Of a stretch of 64,000 nucleotides of DNA, positions 1 to 9,281 are shown in pieces (the stretch's first letter is position 1; the number at the start of each line of letters is the position of its first letter). The position numbers and the translations under genes are program-made. The DNA comes from Marinomonas gallaica. GTDB taxonomy: Bacteria > Pseudomonadota > Gammaproteobacteria > Pseudomonadales > Marinomonadaceae. The DNA lies in assembly GCF_001639745.1 (NCBI RefSeq), contig NZ_LTAX01000002.1, positions 310,001-374,000 of the forward strand. Direction: 5' to 3'. Below the pieces are notes generated by a model. The model worked only from the letters and a program-made list of their open reading frames with translations. It had not been told where the DNA came from and ran no database searches.

Positions 1-1390
1 TTAGCAAAGCGTCCACTGTTTGCTTCGCGTCACCGAAAAGCATACGAGTGTTGTCTTTGAAGAACAGTGGGTTTTCGACACCCGCGTAACCACGGCTCAT
101 ACCACGTTTCAGTACGATGGTGTGCTTACCTTTCCATGGCTCAAGTACAGGCATACCTGCAATTGGACTGTCTTCTACGTCGTTTGCAGCAGGGTTGACG
201 ATATCGTTCGCACCGATCACAACAGACACGTCTACTTTCGGGAAATCTTCGTTGATTTCGTCCATTTCGTACACGATGTCGTAAGGCACTTTCGCTTCCG
301 CTAGCAATACGTTCATGTGACCTGGCATACGACCCGCAACTGGGTGGATACCAAAGCGAACATTCACGCCTTTCTCACGAAGTTTCTTAGTGATCTCAAA
401 TACTGTGTGCTGTGCTTGCGCAACGGCCATACCGTAACCTGGGATAATCATGACTTCTTTCGCAGATTCCAGCATGTGAGCGGCTTCTTCTGTCTGAATC
501 TCAACAATCTCACCTTGCTCTTCTGCTGCAGCGCCCGCCGCAGGCGTTGATTTCTTCTTCTTGCTACCGATACCGCCTAGGATAACGTTCAAGAATTTAC
601 GGTTCATCGCACGACACATGATGTAAGACAGAATCGCACCTGAACTACCCACTAGTGCACCGACTACGATCAGTAGATCGTTACCTAGCATGAAGCCCAT
701 GGCCGCTGCTGCCCAACCAGAGTAAGAGTTCAGCATCGACACAACCACTGGCATATCTGCACCACCGATCGCTACCACCAGATGCGCACCAAATACTAAG
801 GCAAGCAATGTAATGATGTATAGGTACATCATACCGTCAGTCGCGCCAACCGCTGCAAACTCAACAATCAGGTAAAGAGAAACCAACACAATCGCTAGGT
901 TCATCATATGACGACCAGGTAACTGCAGCGGGTTACCCGATACTTTGCCGCTTAATTTAAGGTAAGCAACCAAAGAACCCGTAAAGGTAATCGCACCAAT
1001 GAAGATACCTAAAGAGGTTTCAACATCATGAATACGCTGCGCTACAACCGACTCATAAGCACCGTGGCCTAGGGCGTTGGCAAAACCAACGAACACCGCG
1101 GCCAAGCCTACCAAGCTGTGTAGAATCGCCACCAATTCTGGCATCGACGTCATTTCAACACGTTTTGCCAAGACATAACCGATGATACCACCCGGTACAA
1201 GCCCCAATAGTAGCAAACCGTAGTTGTCTGTCACCGCACCAGCAATGGTCACAACCATTGCCAATACCATACCTAAAATGCCGTAGATGTTACCGCGGCG
1301 TGCGCTTTCTTGGTGGCTTAAGCCACCCAGTGCCATGATGAATAAGGCGCTGGCTCCGATGTAGGCAGCCGTCATTACTCCAAAGTTCAT
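1..1390 (-). CDS. pntB: NAD(P) transhydrogenase subunit beta, 3' end cut by window edge
   Basis: Membrane-embedded and NADP(H)-binding subunit of proton-translocating transhydrogenase, which uses the proton gradient to drive NADH + NADP+ to NAD+ + NADPH. The minus strand is open from the ATG at 1390 to base 1 (463 codons). The last visible residues match the C-terminus of the family ([16 protein letters not shown], then VDALL), so probably only a few codons are missing; the E. coli protein is 462 aa. Many hydrophobic helices fill the N-terminal half and a Rossmann-like NADP domain the C-terminal part. The start has an AGGAG ribosome site that overlaps the pntA stop (TAGGAG), so the two genes are translated as a pair. 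Confidence 0.95.
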   Translation of the reverse strand, partial: MNFGVMTAAYIGASALFIMALGGLSHQESARRGNIYGILGMVLAMVVTIAGAVTDNYGLLLLGLVPGGIIGYVLAKRVEMTSMPELVAILHSLVGLAAVFVGFANALGHGAYESVVAQRIHDVETSLGIFIGAITFTGSLVAYLKLSGKVSGNPLQLPGRHMMNLAIVLVSLYLIVEFAAVGATDGMMYLYIITLLALVFGAHLVVAIGGADMPVVVSMLNSYSGWAAAAMGFMLGNDLLIVVGALVGSSGAILSYIMCRAMNRKFLNVILGGIGSKKKKSTPAAGAAAEEQGEIVEIQTEEAAHMLESAKEVMIIPGYGMAVAQAQHTVFEITKKLREKGVNVRFGIHPVAGRMPGHMNVLLAEAKVPYDIVYEMDEINEDFPKVDVSVVIGANDIVNPAANDVEDSPIAGMPVLEPWKGKHTIVLKRGMSRGYAGVENPLFFKDNTRMLFGDAKQTVDALL

Positions 1391-1399
1391 TGTCGTCTC

Positions 1400-2968
1400 C
1401 TACTTACGGAACATTTTCAGCATACGATGCGTCACGGCAAAGCCACCGACGATGTTGATGCTGGTAATAAAGATGGCCAAAGCAGCCAGTATCGCAACGA
1501 TCGGACTATCGTTCGAAACCTGTGTCAACGCACCGACTACGATGATACTACTGATGGCATTGGTCACACTCATTAGTGGCGTATGCAGAGAGTGGCTAAC
1601 TCCCCAAACCACCATATAACCGACAAAGCACGACAACACAAAGACGGTTAAGTGTCCCATAAACTCAGCAGGCGCAACGCTGCCCACTCCCATTAGCAAT
1701 GCACCAACAATTAATACTGGTACAAGGAAACCAAAGGCACTCGGTTTCTTCTCTTCTTTCTTAGCGTCTGATTTCGCCTCCGGCAAAGGCTCGCTTACAT
1801 CACTCTTAGGCGCAGCAGACAGACGTGGTGCTGGTGGTGGCCAAGTGATGTTGCCTTGTTTCACAACCGTTGCACCACGAATCACTTCGTCTTCCATGTT
1901 CAGATCAATCTGGCCATCTTTGTTCGGGCACAATTCAGTTAGAAGGTGGTAAATATTCGTCGCAAACAATTGGCTTGATTGAGCCGCCATACGGCTTGGC
2001 AAGTTTGTGTATCCTACCAACGTAACACCGTGCGCCTGAACCACTTCGTTCGCTTTCGTAAGCTTACAGTTACCGCCCGTTTCTGCCGCCAAGTCAACGA
2101 TGACACTGCCTGGTTTCATAGAGCGAACCATTTCTTCAGTGATCAGTTCTGGTGCTGGCTTACCCGGAATCAATGCAGTAGTAATAATAATGTCGACATC
2201 TTTTGCTTGTTCTGCAAAAAGCGCCATTTCTGCGGCGATGAACTCAGGACTCATGACTTTGGCGTAACCACCTTCGCCACTGCCGTCTTCGTCATCGAAA
2301 TCCAATACTAGGAATTCCGCATCCATACTTTCGACTTGTTCTTTTACTTCAGGACGCGTATCAAATGCACGAACAATGGCACCCATACTTTTCGCTGCAC
2401 CAATGGCCGCAAGACCTGCCACGCCAGCACCGATAACAAGTACTTTCGCTGGTGGAACTTTACCAGCGGCGGTGATTTGTCCGGTAAAGAAACGGCCAAA
2501 GTGTTGCGCAGCTTCAACGACCGCACGGTAACCCGCGATGTTCGCCATGGAGCTCAATACGTCCATTTTTTGCGCACGAGAAATACGTGGTACGGCATCC
2601 AAAGCGACAGCATTTGTACCTCGTTCAGCTAATTGATTTAGCTTTACAGAGTTCTGCGCTGGATAGAGGGTACTAATGAGTGTCTGGTTTTGACCCAAAA
2701 GCTCAATGCCATAAAAGCCTAGCTCTGGGTGTTCAACCGGAGGACGAACTTTAATCAAAACGTCTGAATCGTGCCACAGTGCCTTTGTATCACTGGTCAC
2801 CTCAACGCCTGCAGCTAGATACGCCTCATCTGAATAAGAAGCCGCCGCACCTGCGCCGCTCTCAATCACCAAGTCAAAGCCTAGCTTCTTGACCCTTTCA
2901 GCGACTGCTGGGGTCATGGCCACCCGCAGCTCGCCGTCTTCTATCTCTTTCGGTATTCCAATTTTCAT
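1400..2968 (-). CDS. pntA: NAD(P) transhydrogenase subunit alpha
   Basis: The 522-aa NAD(H)-binding subunit of the transhydrogenase, in the fused form (soluble domain I plus membrane helices), close to the 510 aa of E. coli PntA. The N-terminus MKIGIPKEI is typical. The alanine-dehydrogenase-like NAD fold carries the glycine-rich motif [20 protein letters not shown] around residues 178-197. A charged linker rich in Lys and Glu (about 385-410) leads to four hydrophobic helices (about 412-515). First gene of the pntAB operon, transcribed away from the formate dehydrogenase genes. Together they could convert NADH from formate into NADPH; that link is inferred from neighbourhood only. Confidence 0.96.
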   Translation of the reverse strand: MKIGIPKEIEDGELRVAMTPAVAERVKKLGFDLVIESGAGAAASYSDEAYLAAGVEVTSDTKALWHDSDVLIKVRPPVEHPELGFYGIELLGQNQTLISTLYPAQNSVKLNQLAERGTNAVALDAVPRISRAQKMDVLSSMANIAGYRAVVEAAQHFGRFFTGQITAAGKVPPAKVLVIGAGVAGLAAIGAAKSMGAIVRAFDTRPEVKEQVESMDAEFLVLDFDDEDGSGEGGYAKVMSPEFIAAEMALFAEQAKDVDIIITTALIPGKPAPELITEEMVRSMKPGSVIVDLAAETGGNCKLTKANEVVQAHGVTLVGYTNLPSRMAAQSSQLFATNIYHLLTELCPNKDGQIDLNMEDEVIRGATVVKQGNITWPPPAPRLSAAPKSDVSEPLPEAKSDAKKEEKKPSAFGFLVPVLIVGALLMGVGSVAPAEFMGHLTVFVLSCFVGYMVVWGVSHSLHTPLMSVTNAISSIIVVGALTQVSNDSPIVAILAALAIFITSINIVGGFAVTHRMLKMFRK

Positions 2969-3545
2969 AATGATGCCGTACTTATTCTTGTCCGAGTTTA
3001 AGCCGAAGTTTTCTTGTATAATCAGTCAACAAAAGTGCCATTCACCTCACTTATGTGGACTATCACCCTATATTGGGATGTAGCCAATTAGAAACCAGCT
3101 ACCCCGAGTAATCTTGCACACAAGCGTCAGCGCAAGTCGTGATAACGACGATTTTTTGTTTTCCTGTGACTTTTTTATGTCAGCTATAACTTTTTTTGAT
3201 AGCAAAGCATCACTGAAAGGAGTTTTATGTAGAAAAGCTGACTCGTGACATTGCTTTGCGCAAAACTTAAACAATTATTTCAATTTTAAGATTTGCAAAA
3301 ACGAATGCGCCAAAGTACTAGAATGTGTCGTAATAAGATAAATGAGCAAAATTGACCTGTGCTAATGTGCGCATCAGTTTTAAACTCTTGACAGCGGCTA
3401 AGGTAGCAGTTGATTAGTGAAGGTTCTGCAGGAGAACCCTAACTGAACTACACTGCTCTTACACGCATTAACCGCTACAATAATAAGCAACATTTCCGCC
3501 AGATTACGAACTCAACTTTGTAGCTGGGCGACAGGAGGAAATACA
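2969..3545. other. Divergent intergenic region pntA / fdsG
   Basis: 577 bp without a convincing gene; it must hold the promoters of both operons. On the plus strand a perfect -35 hexamer TTGACA lies at 3388-3393, but the hexamer 17 bp further on (TGATTA) is a poor -10, so this promoter is tentative. A small hairpin (GGTTCT / AGAACC, 3422-3438) sits in the predicted fds leader. A strong ribosome site (ACAGGAGGA) precedes the fdsG start at 3546. No regulator gene of the FdsR type is present between the operons. Confidence 0.5.
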
Positions 3546-4043
3546 ATGACTACATCTAAAGCAGTTGCATGGGAGCCAGTAACTGCCCAGGCCATCATTG
3601 ATGAGCTCAAATCCAAGCCAGGAGCTCTATTACCGATTCTACACGCTATTCAGGACCGCTTTTCTTATGTCCCTGAAGAGGCTGTTTCCTTGATCGCTCA
3701 GGCGTTGAAGTTAACTCGTGCAGAAGTTCATGGTGTGATCAGCTTCTACCACCATTTTCGTACACATCAACCAGGACGCCACGTTGTTGAGATTTGTCGT
3801 GCAGAGGCTTGCCAAGCGCAAGGTTCTCGTGCGCTAGAAGCTCACGCTAAAGCAGCGCTAGGTGTGGACTACCACCAAACGACGGCCGATCGTAACATTA
3901 CTCTTGAGCCAGTTTACTGCTTAGGCAACTGTTCTTGTGGCCCATCTATTCGTGTGGGTAACGACATTCATGCTGACGTCGATGCAACACGCTTCGATGA
4001 ATTGGTTGAAGGCCTTAAAACCGATCGAGTGGAGATTCTTTAA
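3546..4043 (+). CDS. fdsG: NAD-dependent formate dehydrogenase gamma subunit (NuoE-like)
   Basis: 165-aa thioredoxin-like [2Fe-2S] subunit, homologous to NuoE of complex I, that passes electrons within the soluble NAD-linked formate dehydrogenase. The four cluster ligands are visible as CRAEAC (Cys84, Cys89) and CLGNC (Cys125, Cys129). Length is normal for FdsG/HoxE-type subunits. The ATG follows a strong AGGAGGA site. The stop overlaps the fdsB start by one base (TAATG), a sign of coupled translation. First gene of fdsGBAD; the order G-B-A-D with a fused-N-terminus beta subunit fits formate dehydrogenase rather than complex I. Confidence 0.93.
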   Translation: MTTSKAVAWEPVTAQAIIDELKSKPGALLPILHAIQDRFSYVPEEAVSLIAQALKLTRAEVHGVISFYHHFRTHQPGRHVVEICRAEACQAQGSRALEAHAKAALGVDYHQTTADRNITLEPVYCLGNCSCGPSIRVGNDIHADVDATRFDELVEGLKTDRVEIL

Positions 4044-5617
4044 TGACATTTCGCATTCACGTTCCTTCTGACACGACCGCTAAAGCTCGGGGTGCGGACC
4101 GCATTGCTCGTCTGATTGAGATCGTTGCTAAAGAGCATAAAATCGACGTAGAAGTACGTCGTAATGGTACCCGCGGCCTTTACTGGATCGAACCACTTGT
4201 AGAAGTGGACACCGACGCTGGTCGCTACGGTTTCGGCCCTGTCAAAGAAGGCGATATTGAGTCTTTGTTTGCAGCAGAGTTTTGGAAAGGTGACGTAGAG
4301 CACGCTTTAGCGCTAGGTCTCGTAGAAGAAATTCCGTACCTAAAACGCCAAGAGCGCTTCACGTTCGCACGCTTAGGTATTACTAACCCTGTATCGCTTG
4401 AAGATTACCAAGCCAACGACGGTTTTAAAGGCCTACAAAACGCCATCAAACTTTCCTCTCAACAAATCGTTGATGCCGTGAAAGAGTCGGGCCTACGTGG
4501 TCGTGGCGGTGCAGCGTTCCCGACTGGCATCAAATGGCAGACGGTTCTGGATGTTGAATCTCCAAAGAATCAAAAATACATCGTCTGTAACGCCGACGAA
4601 GGTGACTCAGGTACCTTCGCAGACCGTTTGGTGATGGAATGTGACCCATACATGCTGATTGAAGGTATGACCATTGCAGGTCTTGCTGTTGGCGCAACGC
4701 AAGGTTATATCTACTGCCGTTCTGAATACCCTCTTTCAATCGAAAATTTGAATCAGGCAATCAAAACAGCGTACGAAAACAACTTGCTAGGTGCTGATAT
4801 TCTAGGCAGCGGCAACCACTTCGATCTAGAAGTGCGAATGGGTGCCGGTGCCTACATCTGTGGTGAAGAAACGTCACTACTAGAAAGTTTAGAAGGCAAA
4901 CGCGGCCTAGTGCGCGCGAAGCCACCTTTGCCAGCGATTGTCGGCCTATTCGGCCAACCAACCGTAGTGAACAACGTACTGTCTTTAGCGGCTGTGCCAT
5001 TCATTATGGATAAAGGCGCGAAAGCCTATGCTGATGTTGGTGTTGGCCGTTCTCGCGGTACGCTGCCATTCCAAGTAGCGGGTAACGTTAAGTTCGGCGG
5101 CTTGGTGGAATTGGCATTTGGTCCTACACTGAATGAACTGATGTTCGAATTCGGTGGTGGCACACGCAATGGTCGTCCATTACGTGCGGTGCAAGTAGGT
5201 GGCCCTTTAGGTGCATACCTACACGAAGGCCAGTGGGATACACCACTAGGCTATGAAGAATTTAGCCAGAAAGATGCGGTACTTGGTCACGGTGGTGTCG
5301 TTATGTTTGACGACACGGTTGATATGAGTGAACAGGCACGCTTCTCTATGGAGTTCTGTGTTGCTGAGTCTTGCGGTAAATGTACACCATGCCGTATCGG
5401 TTCTACACGTGGTGTCGAAGTGATCGACCGCATTCGCGAAGGTAAGAACGTCGACGCAAACATGGAGTTGTTGTCTGACCTATGTGAGACGATGTTAGAC
5501 GGCTCTCTTTGTGCCATGGGCGGTATGACACCATTCCCAGTACAGAGTGCCATGAAACACTTTACTGAGGACTTCGTTAAGAACGCAGCTTCAGCGACCC
5601 AAGCGAAGGAGGTCTAA
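4043..5617 (+). CDS. fdsB: NAD-dependent formate dehydrogenase beta subunit (NuoF-like, FMN)
   Basis: 524-aa diaphorase subunit that reduces NAD+ with electrons from formate. An N-terminal thioredoxin/ferredoxin-like region (about 1-120) is joined to a NuoF-type core. The nucleotide-binding motif GLRGRGGAAFPTGIKW and the FMN-site motif CNADEGDSGTFADR are both intact. The C-terminal [4Fe-4S] motif reads ESCGKCTPCRIGSTRG, with a last cysteine in SLCAMGG. The fused N-terminus is typical of FdsB and HoxF and longer than complex I NuoF. It lies between fdsG (1-bp overlap) and fdsA (2-bp gap). Confidence 0.94.
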   Translation: MTFRIHVPSDTTAKARGADRIARLIEIVAKEHKIDVEVRRNGTRGLYWIEPLVEVDTDAGRYGFGPVKEGDIESLFAAEFWKGDVEHALALGLVEEIPYLKRQERFTFARLGITNPVSLEDYQANDGFKGLQNAIKLSSQQIVDAVKESGLRGRGGAAFPTGIKWQTVLDVESPKNQKYIVCNADEGDSGTFADRLVMECDPYMLIEGMTIAGLAVGATQGYIYCRSEYPLSIENLNQAIKTAYENNLLGADILGSGNHFDLEVRMGAGAYICGEETSLLESLEGKRGLVRAKPPLPAIVGLFGQPTVVNNVLSLAAVPFIMDKGAKAYADVGVGRSRGTLPFQVAGNVKFGGLVELAFGPTLNELMFEFGGGTRNGRPLRAVQVGGPLGAYLHEGQWDTPLGYEEFSQKDAVLGHGGVVMFDDTVDMSEQARFSMEFCVAESCGKCTPCRIGSTRGVEVIDRIREGKNVDANMELLSDLCETMLDGSLCAMGGMTPFPVQSAMKHFTEDFVKNAASATQAKEV

Positions 5618-5619
5618 TT

Positions 5620-8493
5620 ATGTTGCAACATTTTGACCCTAACAAAGACTACGGTACACCAGCTTCTCTAAGCGAGAAGATGGTGACACTGGAAATCGAT
5701 GGCGTGGAAATCACCGTACCAGAAGGTACGTCTGTGATGCGTGCAGCCGCACTTCACGACATTAATATCCCTAAACTGTGTGCCAGCGATAACCTAGAAG
5801 CCTTCGGTTCTTGCCGCATTTGTGCGGTTCAGATTGAAGGCCGCCGTGGCACACCTGCTTCATGTACAACACCTGTTGATGCTGGCATGAAAGTCACGAC
5901 TCAAAACGACAAGCTTGCGAAGCTTCGTCGTAACATCATGGAACTGTATATTTCCGATCACCCGCTCGACTGTCTGACTTGTCCAGCAAACGGTGACTGT
6001 GAACTACAGGACATGGCAGGGGCAGTAGGTCTACGCGAAGTGCGTTACGGCTTTGATGGCAATAACCATCTAGATGCGCCAAAAGACCAATCAAACCCTT
6101 ATTTCACCTTCGATGCGAGTAAATGTATCGTTTGTTCACGTTGCGTACGTGCCTGTGAAGAAGTGCAAGGTACGTTTGCATTGACGATTGATGGACGCGG
6201 CTTCGACTCTAAAGTCGCTGCGGGCCAAGACGAAGATTTCCTTGATTCGGAATGTGTATCGTGTGGTGCTTGTGTACAAGCATGTCCGACCGCCACACTG
6301 ATGGAAAACTCTGTCATTGACATGGGCACACCTGAGCACAGCGTCACAACGACATGTGCTTACTGTGGTGTCGGTTGTTCTTTCAAAGCAGAAATGAAAG
6401 GCGATCAGCTAGTACGAATGGTGCCAGCGAAAGAAGGCGACGCCAACCACGGTCACTCGTGTGTTAAAGGTCGTTTCGCATTCGGTTACGCAACCCATAA
6501 AGACCGTATTAAAGCGCCAATGATTCGTGATTCCATCGACCAGCCTTGGAAAGAAGTAAGCTGGGAAGAAGCAATCGGTTTCGCAGCAAAACGTCTAAAA
6601 GACATCCAAGCACAATACGGCCGTGAAAGTATCGGTGGTATTACGTCTTCTCGTTGTACTAACGAAGAAACGTACTTGGTGCAAAAACTGATTCGTGCGG
6701 CCTTTGGTAACAACAACACCGATACGTGTGCACGTGTATGTCATAGCCCGACCGGTTACGGCCTAAAACAAACACTGGGCGAATCTGCGGGTACGCAAAC
6801 ATTCGACTCCGTTATGTTCTCGGATTGTATTCTTGTTATCGGTGCCAACCCAACAGACGCTCACCCAGTATTCGGCTCGCTAATGCGTCGCCGTCTTCGT
6901 GAAGGCGCAAGTTTGATCGTAGCGGACCCACGTGAAATCGATCTTTTGAGCACACCTCACTTAGGCAACTCAACGCACTTGCCTCTTCGCCCTGGTACAA
7001 ACGTCGCTATGATCAACGCTCTAGCACACGTGGTCATTACCGAAGGCTATGAGGACAAAGAGTTCATTGCAGCACGTTGTGAACAAGGTGCTTATGCGAA
7101 ATGGCGTGAATTCATTATTGAAGAGCGTCATGCACCAGAAAATGTAGAAGAGATTACAGGCGTTAAAGCAGAGAAAGTACGTGACGCTGCACGTAAGTTC
7201 GCAACTGCAAAAAATGCATCAATCTACTACGGTCTAGGCGTTACAGAACATAGCCAAGGTTCAACCATGGTAATGGGCATCGCCAACCTTGCACTGGCGA
7301 CAGGCAACATGGGGCGTGAAGGCGTTGGTGTTAACCCACTGCGTGGTCAGAACAACGTACAAGGTTCGTGTGATATGGGTTCTTTCCCGCACGAGCTACC
7401 AGGTTACCAGCACGTTTCTGACGCTGTTGCCCGTGCTCGTTTCGAGAAAGTATGGGGCGTAACGCTAGACGACGAACCAGGTCTACGTATCCCGAACATG
7501 TTCGATGCGGCCTTGTCTGGTGAATTCCGTGCCATGTACGTTCAAGGCGAAGACATCGCTCAGTCCGATCCGAACACACAGCACGTTGAAGCTGCTCTAT
7601 CAGCATTGGATTGCTTGATCGTACAAGACATTTTCTTGAACGAAACAGCGAAATTTGCTCACGTATTACTACCAGGTTCTACTTTCCTAGAGAAGAACGG
7701 TACCTTCACTAACGCAGAACGTCGTATCAACCGCGTTCGTAAAGTGATGCCACCGGTTGCAGGCAAAGAAGATTGGGAAGTGACAGTTGAGCTTTCAAAT
7801 GCTTTAGGCTACCCAATGAACTACTCTCACCCATCTGAGATCATGGATGAGATTGCGCAATTGACGCCAAGCTTCGCCAACGTTAGCTACGATATGCTAG
7901 AAAAACACGGCAGCCTACAGTGGCCATGTAACGATGAATTCCCGATGGGATCTCCGATCATGCACACTGAAAGCTTCCCTATCGGTGACGAAGGTAAAGC
8001 ACTGTTCGCTGTAACGGAGTTTGTACCAACAACAGAACGCGCTAACGGCCGTTTCCCATTGTTGCTAACAACCGGCCGTATTTTGAGCCAATACAACGTA
8101 GGTGCTCAAACACGTCGTACAGACAACCAAGCGTGGCATGATGAAGATATTCTAGACATTCATCCGCACGATGCCGAAGAACGCGGTATTAAGACAGGCG
8201 ATTGGTTGGGCATTACCAGCCGTGCAGGTCAAACTGTTCTCCGTGCGCGTGTTGCTGAGCGTATGCAGCCAGGTGTGGTATACACAACATTCCATCACCC
8301 AGGCAGTGGCGCAAACGTGATCACAACCAATAACTCAGACTGGGCAACCAACTGTCCTGAGTACAAAGTGACTGCAGTGCAAGTTGAGAAAGTATCTCAG
8401 CCATCTGAATGGCAGAAGAACTTCCAAGACAACCATGAACGTCAATATGAGTTCTTGCGTAGCGCAGCGTCTTCCGCTGATGCTGTTAAATAA
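5620..8493 (+). CDS. fdsA: NAD-dependent formate dehydrogenase alpha subunit (Mo-bis-MGD)
   Basis: 957-aa catalytic subunit that oxidises formate to CO2 at a molybdenum bis-MGD centre. Cluster ligands seen in order: [2Fe-2S] Cys54/65/68/82; His-ligated [4Fe-4S] His114, Cys118/121/127; two ferredoxin clusters, Cys169/172/175/179 and Cys212/215/218/222; then CAYCGVGC (Cys246-253) with Cys281. The motif DTCARVCHSPTG puts Cys374 where selenoenzymes carry selenocysteine, followed by His375, so this is a cysteine-containing enzyme. Size matches FdsA of Rhodobacter and Cupriavidus. AAGGAGG precedes the ATG. The sulfurtransferase-type accessory gene (fdsC/fdhD) is not in the window. Confidence 0.96.
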   Translation: MLQHFDPNKDYGTPASLSEKMVTLEIDGVEITVPEGTSVMRAAALHDINIPKLCASDNLEAFGSCRICAVQIEGRRGTPASCTTPVDAGMKVTTQNDKLAKLRRNIMELYISDHPLDCLTCPANGDCELQDMAGAVGLREVRYGFDGNNHLDAPKDQSNPYFTFDASKCIVCSRCVRACEEVQGTFALTIDGRGFDSKVAAGQDEDFLDSECVSCGACVQACPTATLMENSVIDMGTPEHSVTTTCAYCGVGCSFKAEMKGDQLVRMVPAKEGDANHGHSCVKGRFAFGYATHKDRIKAPMIRDSIDQPWKEVSWEEAIGFAAKRLKDIQAQYGRESIGGITSSRCTNEETYLVQKLIRAAFGNNNTDTCARVCHSPTGYGLKQTLGESAGTQTFDSVMFSDCILVIGANPTDAHPVFGSLMRRRLREGASLIVADPREIDLLSTPHLGNSTHLPLRPGTNVAMINALAHVVITEGYEDKEFIAARCEQGAYAKWREFIIEERHAPENVEEITGVKAEKVRDAARKFATAKNASIYYGLGVTEHSQGSTMVMGIANLALATGNMGREGVGVNPLRGQNNVQGSCDMGSFPHELPGYQHVSDAVARARFEKVWGVTLDDEPGLRIPNMFDAALSGEFRAMYVQGEDIAQSDPNTQHVEAALSALDCLIVQDIFLNETAKFAHVLLPGSTFLEKNGTFTNAERRINRVRKVMPPVAGKEDWEVTVELSNALGYPMNYSHPSEIMDEIAQLTPSFANVSYDMLEKHGSLQWPCNDEFPMGSPIMHTESFPIGDEGKALFAVTEFVPTTERANGRFPLLLTTGRILSQYNVGAQTRRTDNQAWHDEDILDIHPHDAEERGIKTGDWLGITSRAGQTVLRARVAERMQPGVVYTTFHHPGSGANVITTNNSDWATNCPEYKVTAVQVEKVSQPSEWQKNFQDNHERQYEFLRSAASSADAVK

Positions 8494-8513
8494 GTAGGTA
8501 TTGAGAGAGCACT

Positions 8514-8747
8514 ATGTTTCATACTGAAGAAGAAAGCATCGTAACGATGATTAACCACATTGCTCAAAACAATGTGAGCGCAGGCTCTGATTCGGACGTC
8601 GCAGATATTGTGGAGAACCACATTATTAAATTCTGGTCACGTCGCATGAAGAAGATCCTAGCGGAGCAACTTGCAAGCGGTACGGAAGAATTTGAACCGG
8701 CCGCTAAGTTAGCCGCTGAACGCTTATCTGCGAAGGTCAGCGCTTAA
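8514..8747 (+). CDS. fdsD: Formate dehydrogenase delta subunit
   Basis: 77-aa protein that begins MFHTEEESIVTMINHIAQN and ends with an Ala-rich helix. It matches the size, place and pattern of the FdsD/delta subunit found last in fds operons (long helices, HIIKFWSRRMKKIL core). In other systems this subunit belongs to the soluble enzyme and is thought to help assembly or stability. It starts 20 bp after fdsA with a GAGAG-type ribosome site and is followed by a strong terminator, so it closes the operon. Confidence 0.88.
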   Translation: MFHTEEESIVTMINHIAQNNVSAGSDSDVADIVENHIIKFWSRRMKKILAEQLASGTEEFEPAAKLAAERLSAKVSA

Positions 8748-8771
8748 GCTTCATTTAGCCATAGCATTACG

Positions 8772-8802
8772 AAAGCCCCTCATTAGAAGGGGCTTTTTTT
8801 TT
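8772..8802 (+). terminator. Rho-independent terminator of fdsGBAD
   Basis: Nine-base stem AAAGCCCCT / AGGGGCTTT with a 7-base loop, running into a tract of eight or nine T, 25 bp after the fdsD stop. Confidence 0.92.
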
Positions 8803-9281
8803 ACCTAAATAAATATGTTCATCCCACTCCACTTCGACAAAATTAACGGTACAAGCCGTCATGAATACGCTGAATTGCCACCCATAAAAACGTCCTTTAA
8901 ATTGCCTATTACCGTCGAAAAAACAATCAGAGTAGCATTTTAAACACTCGCCAAAACAACTTAAGAAACATAAACTCCAATAATATATAGACAACTAATT
9001 TTCTTAACCATAAAAACAAACTCCACTTTTCTATTTCAAGAACAGTCACCCAAAAAAATAAAAACCTTATTTATCAAAAACTTAAAAATTTCATTCCTGC
9101 TTTTAGCTCCTATCCATTTTCGTAACCTGCATCAAATAGACTTACATGAACCAAAACAAGAGCATTAAAAAGAAAAATAACATTAGTTATTCTTATGTTA
9201 TTCATTAGTTTAAAGGGCGTTTACGGCCTCTTTCTTGATCGCTAACGTATTACCATCGATAGCATTCATAAAGGTCTTCCC
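8803..9281. other. AT-rich intergenic region upstream of the BCCT gene
   Basis: 479 bp of markedly AT-rich sequence with no supported gene. It holds an 8-bp inverted repeat AATAACAT / ATGTTATT at 9176-9183 and 9195-9202, about 80 bp before the transporter start, which could be an operator for osmotic control; this is inference. The BCCT start at 9282 has only a weak ribosome site (AAAGG, about 10 bp upstream). Confidence 0.4.

Noticed and set aside
3068-3274. 68-codon frame in the pntA/fdsG intergenic region
   Set aside because: No ribosome site and no domain; it covers the promoters.
8767-8994. 75-codon minus-strand frame upstream of the BCCT gene
   Set aside because: It runs into the fds terminator hairpin, has no ribosome site and no recognisable family; the region is better explained as promoter.
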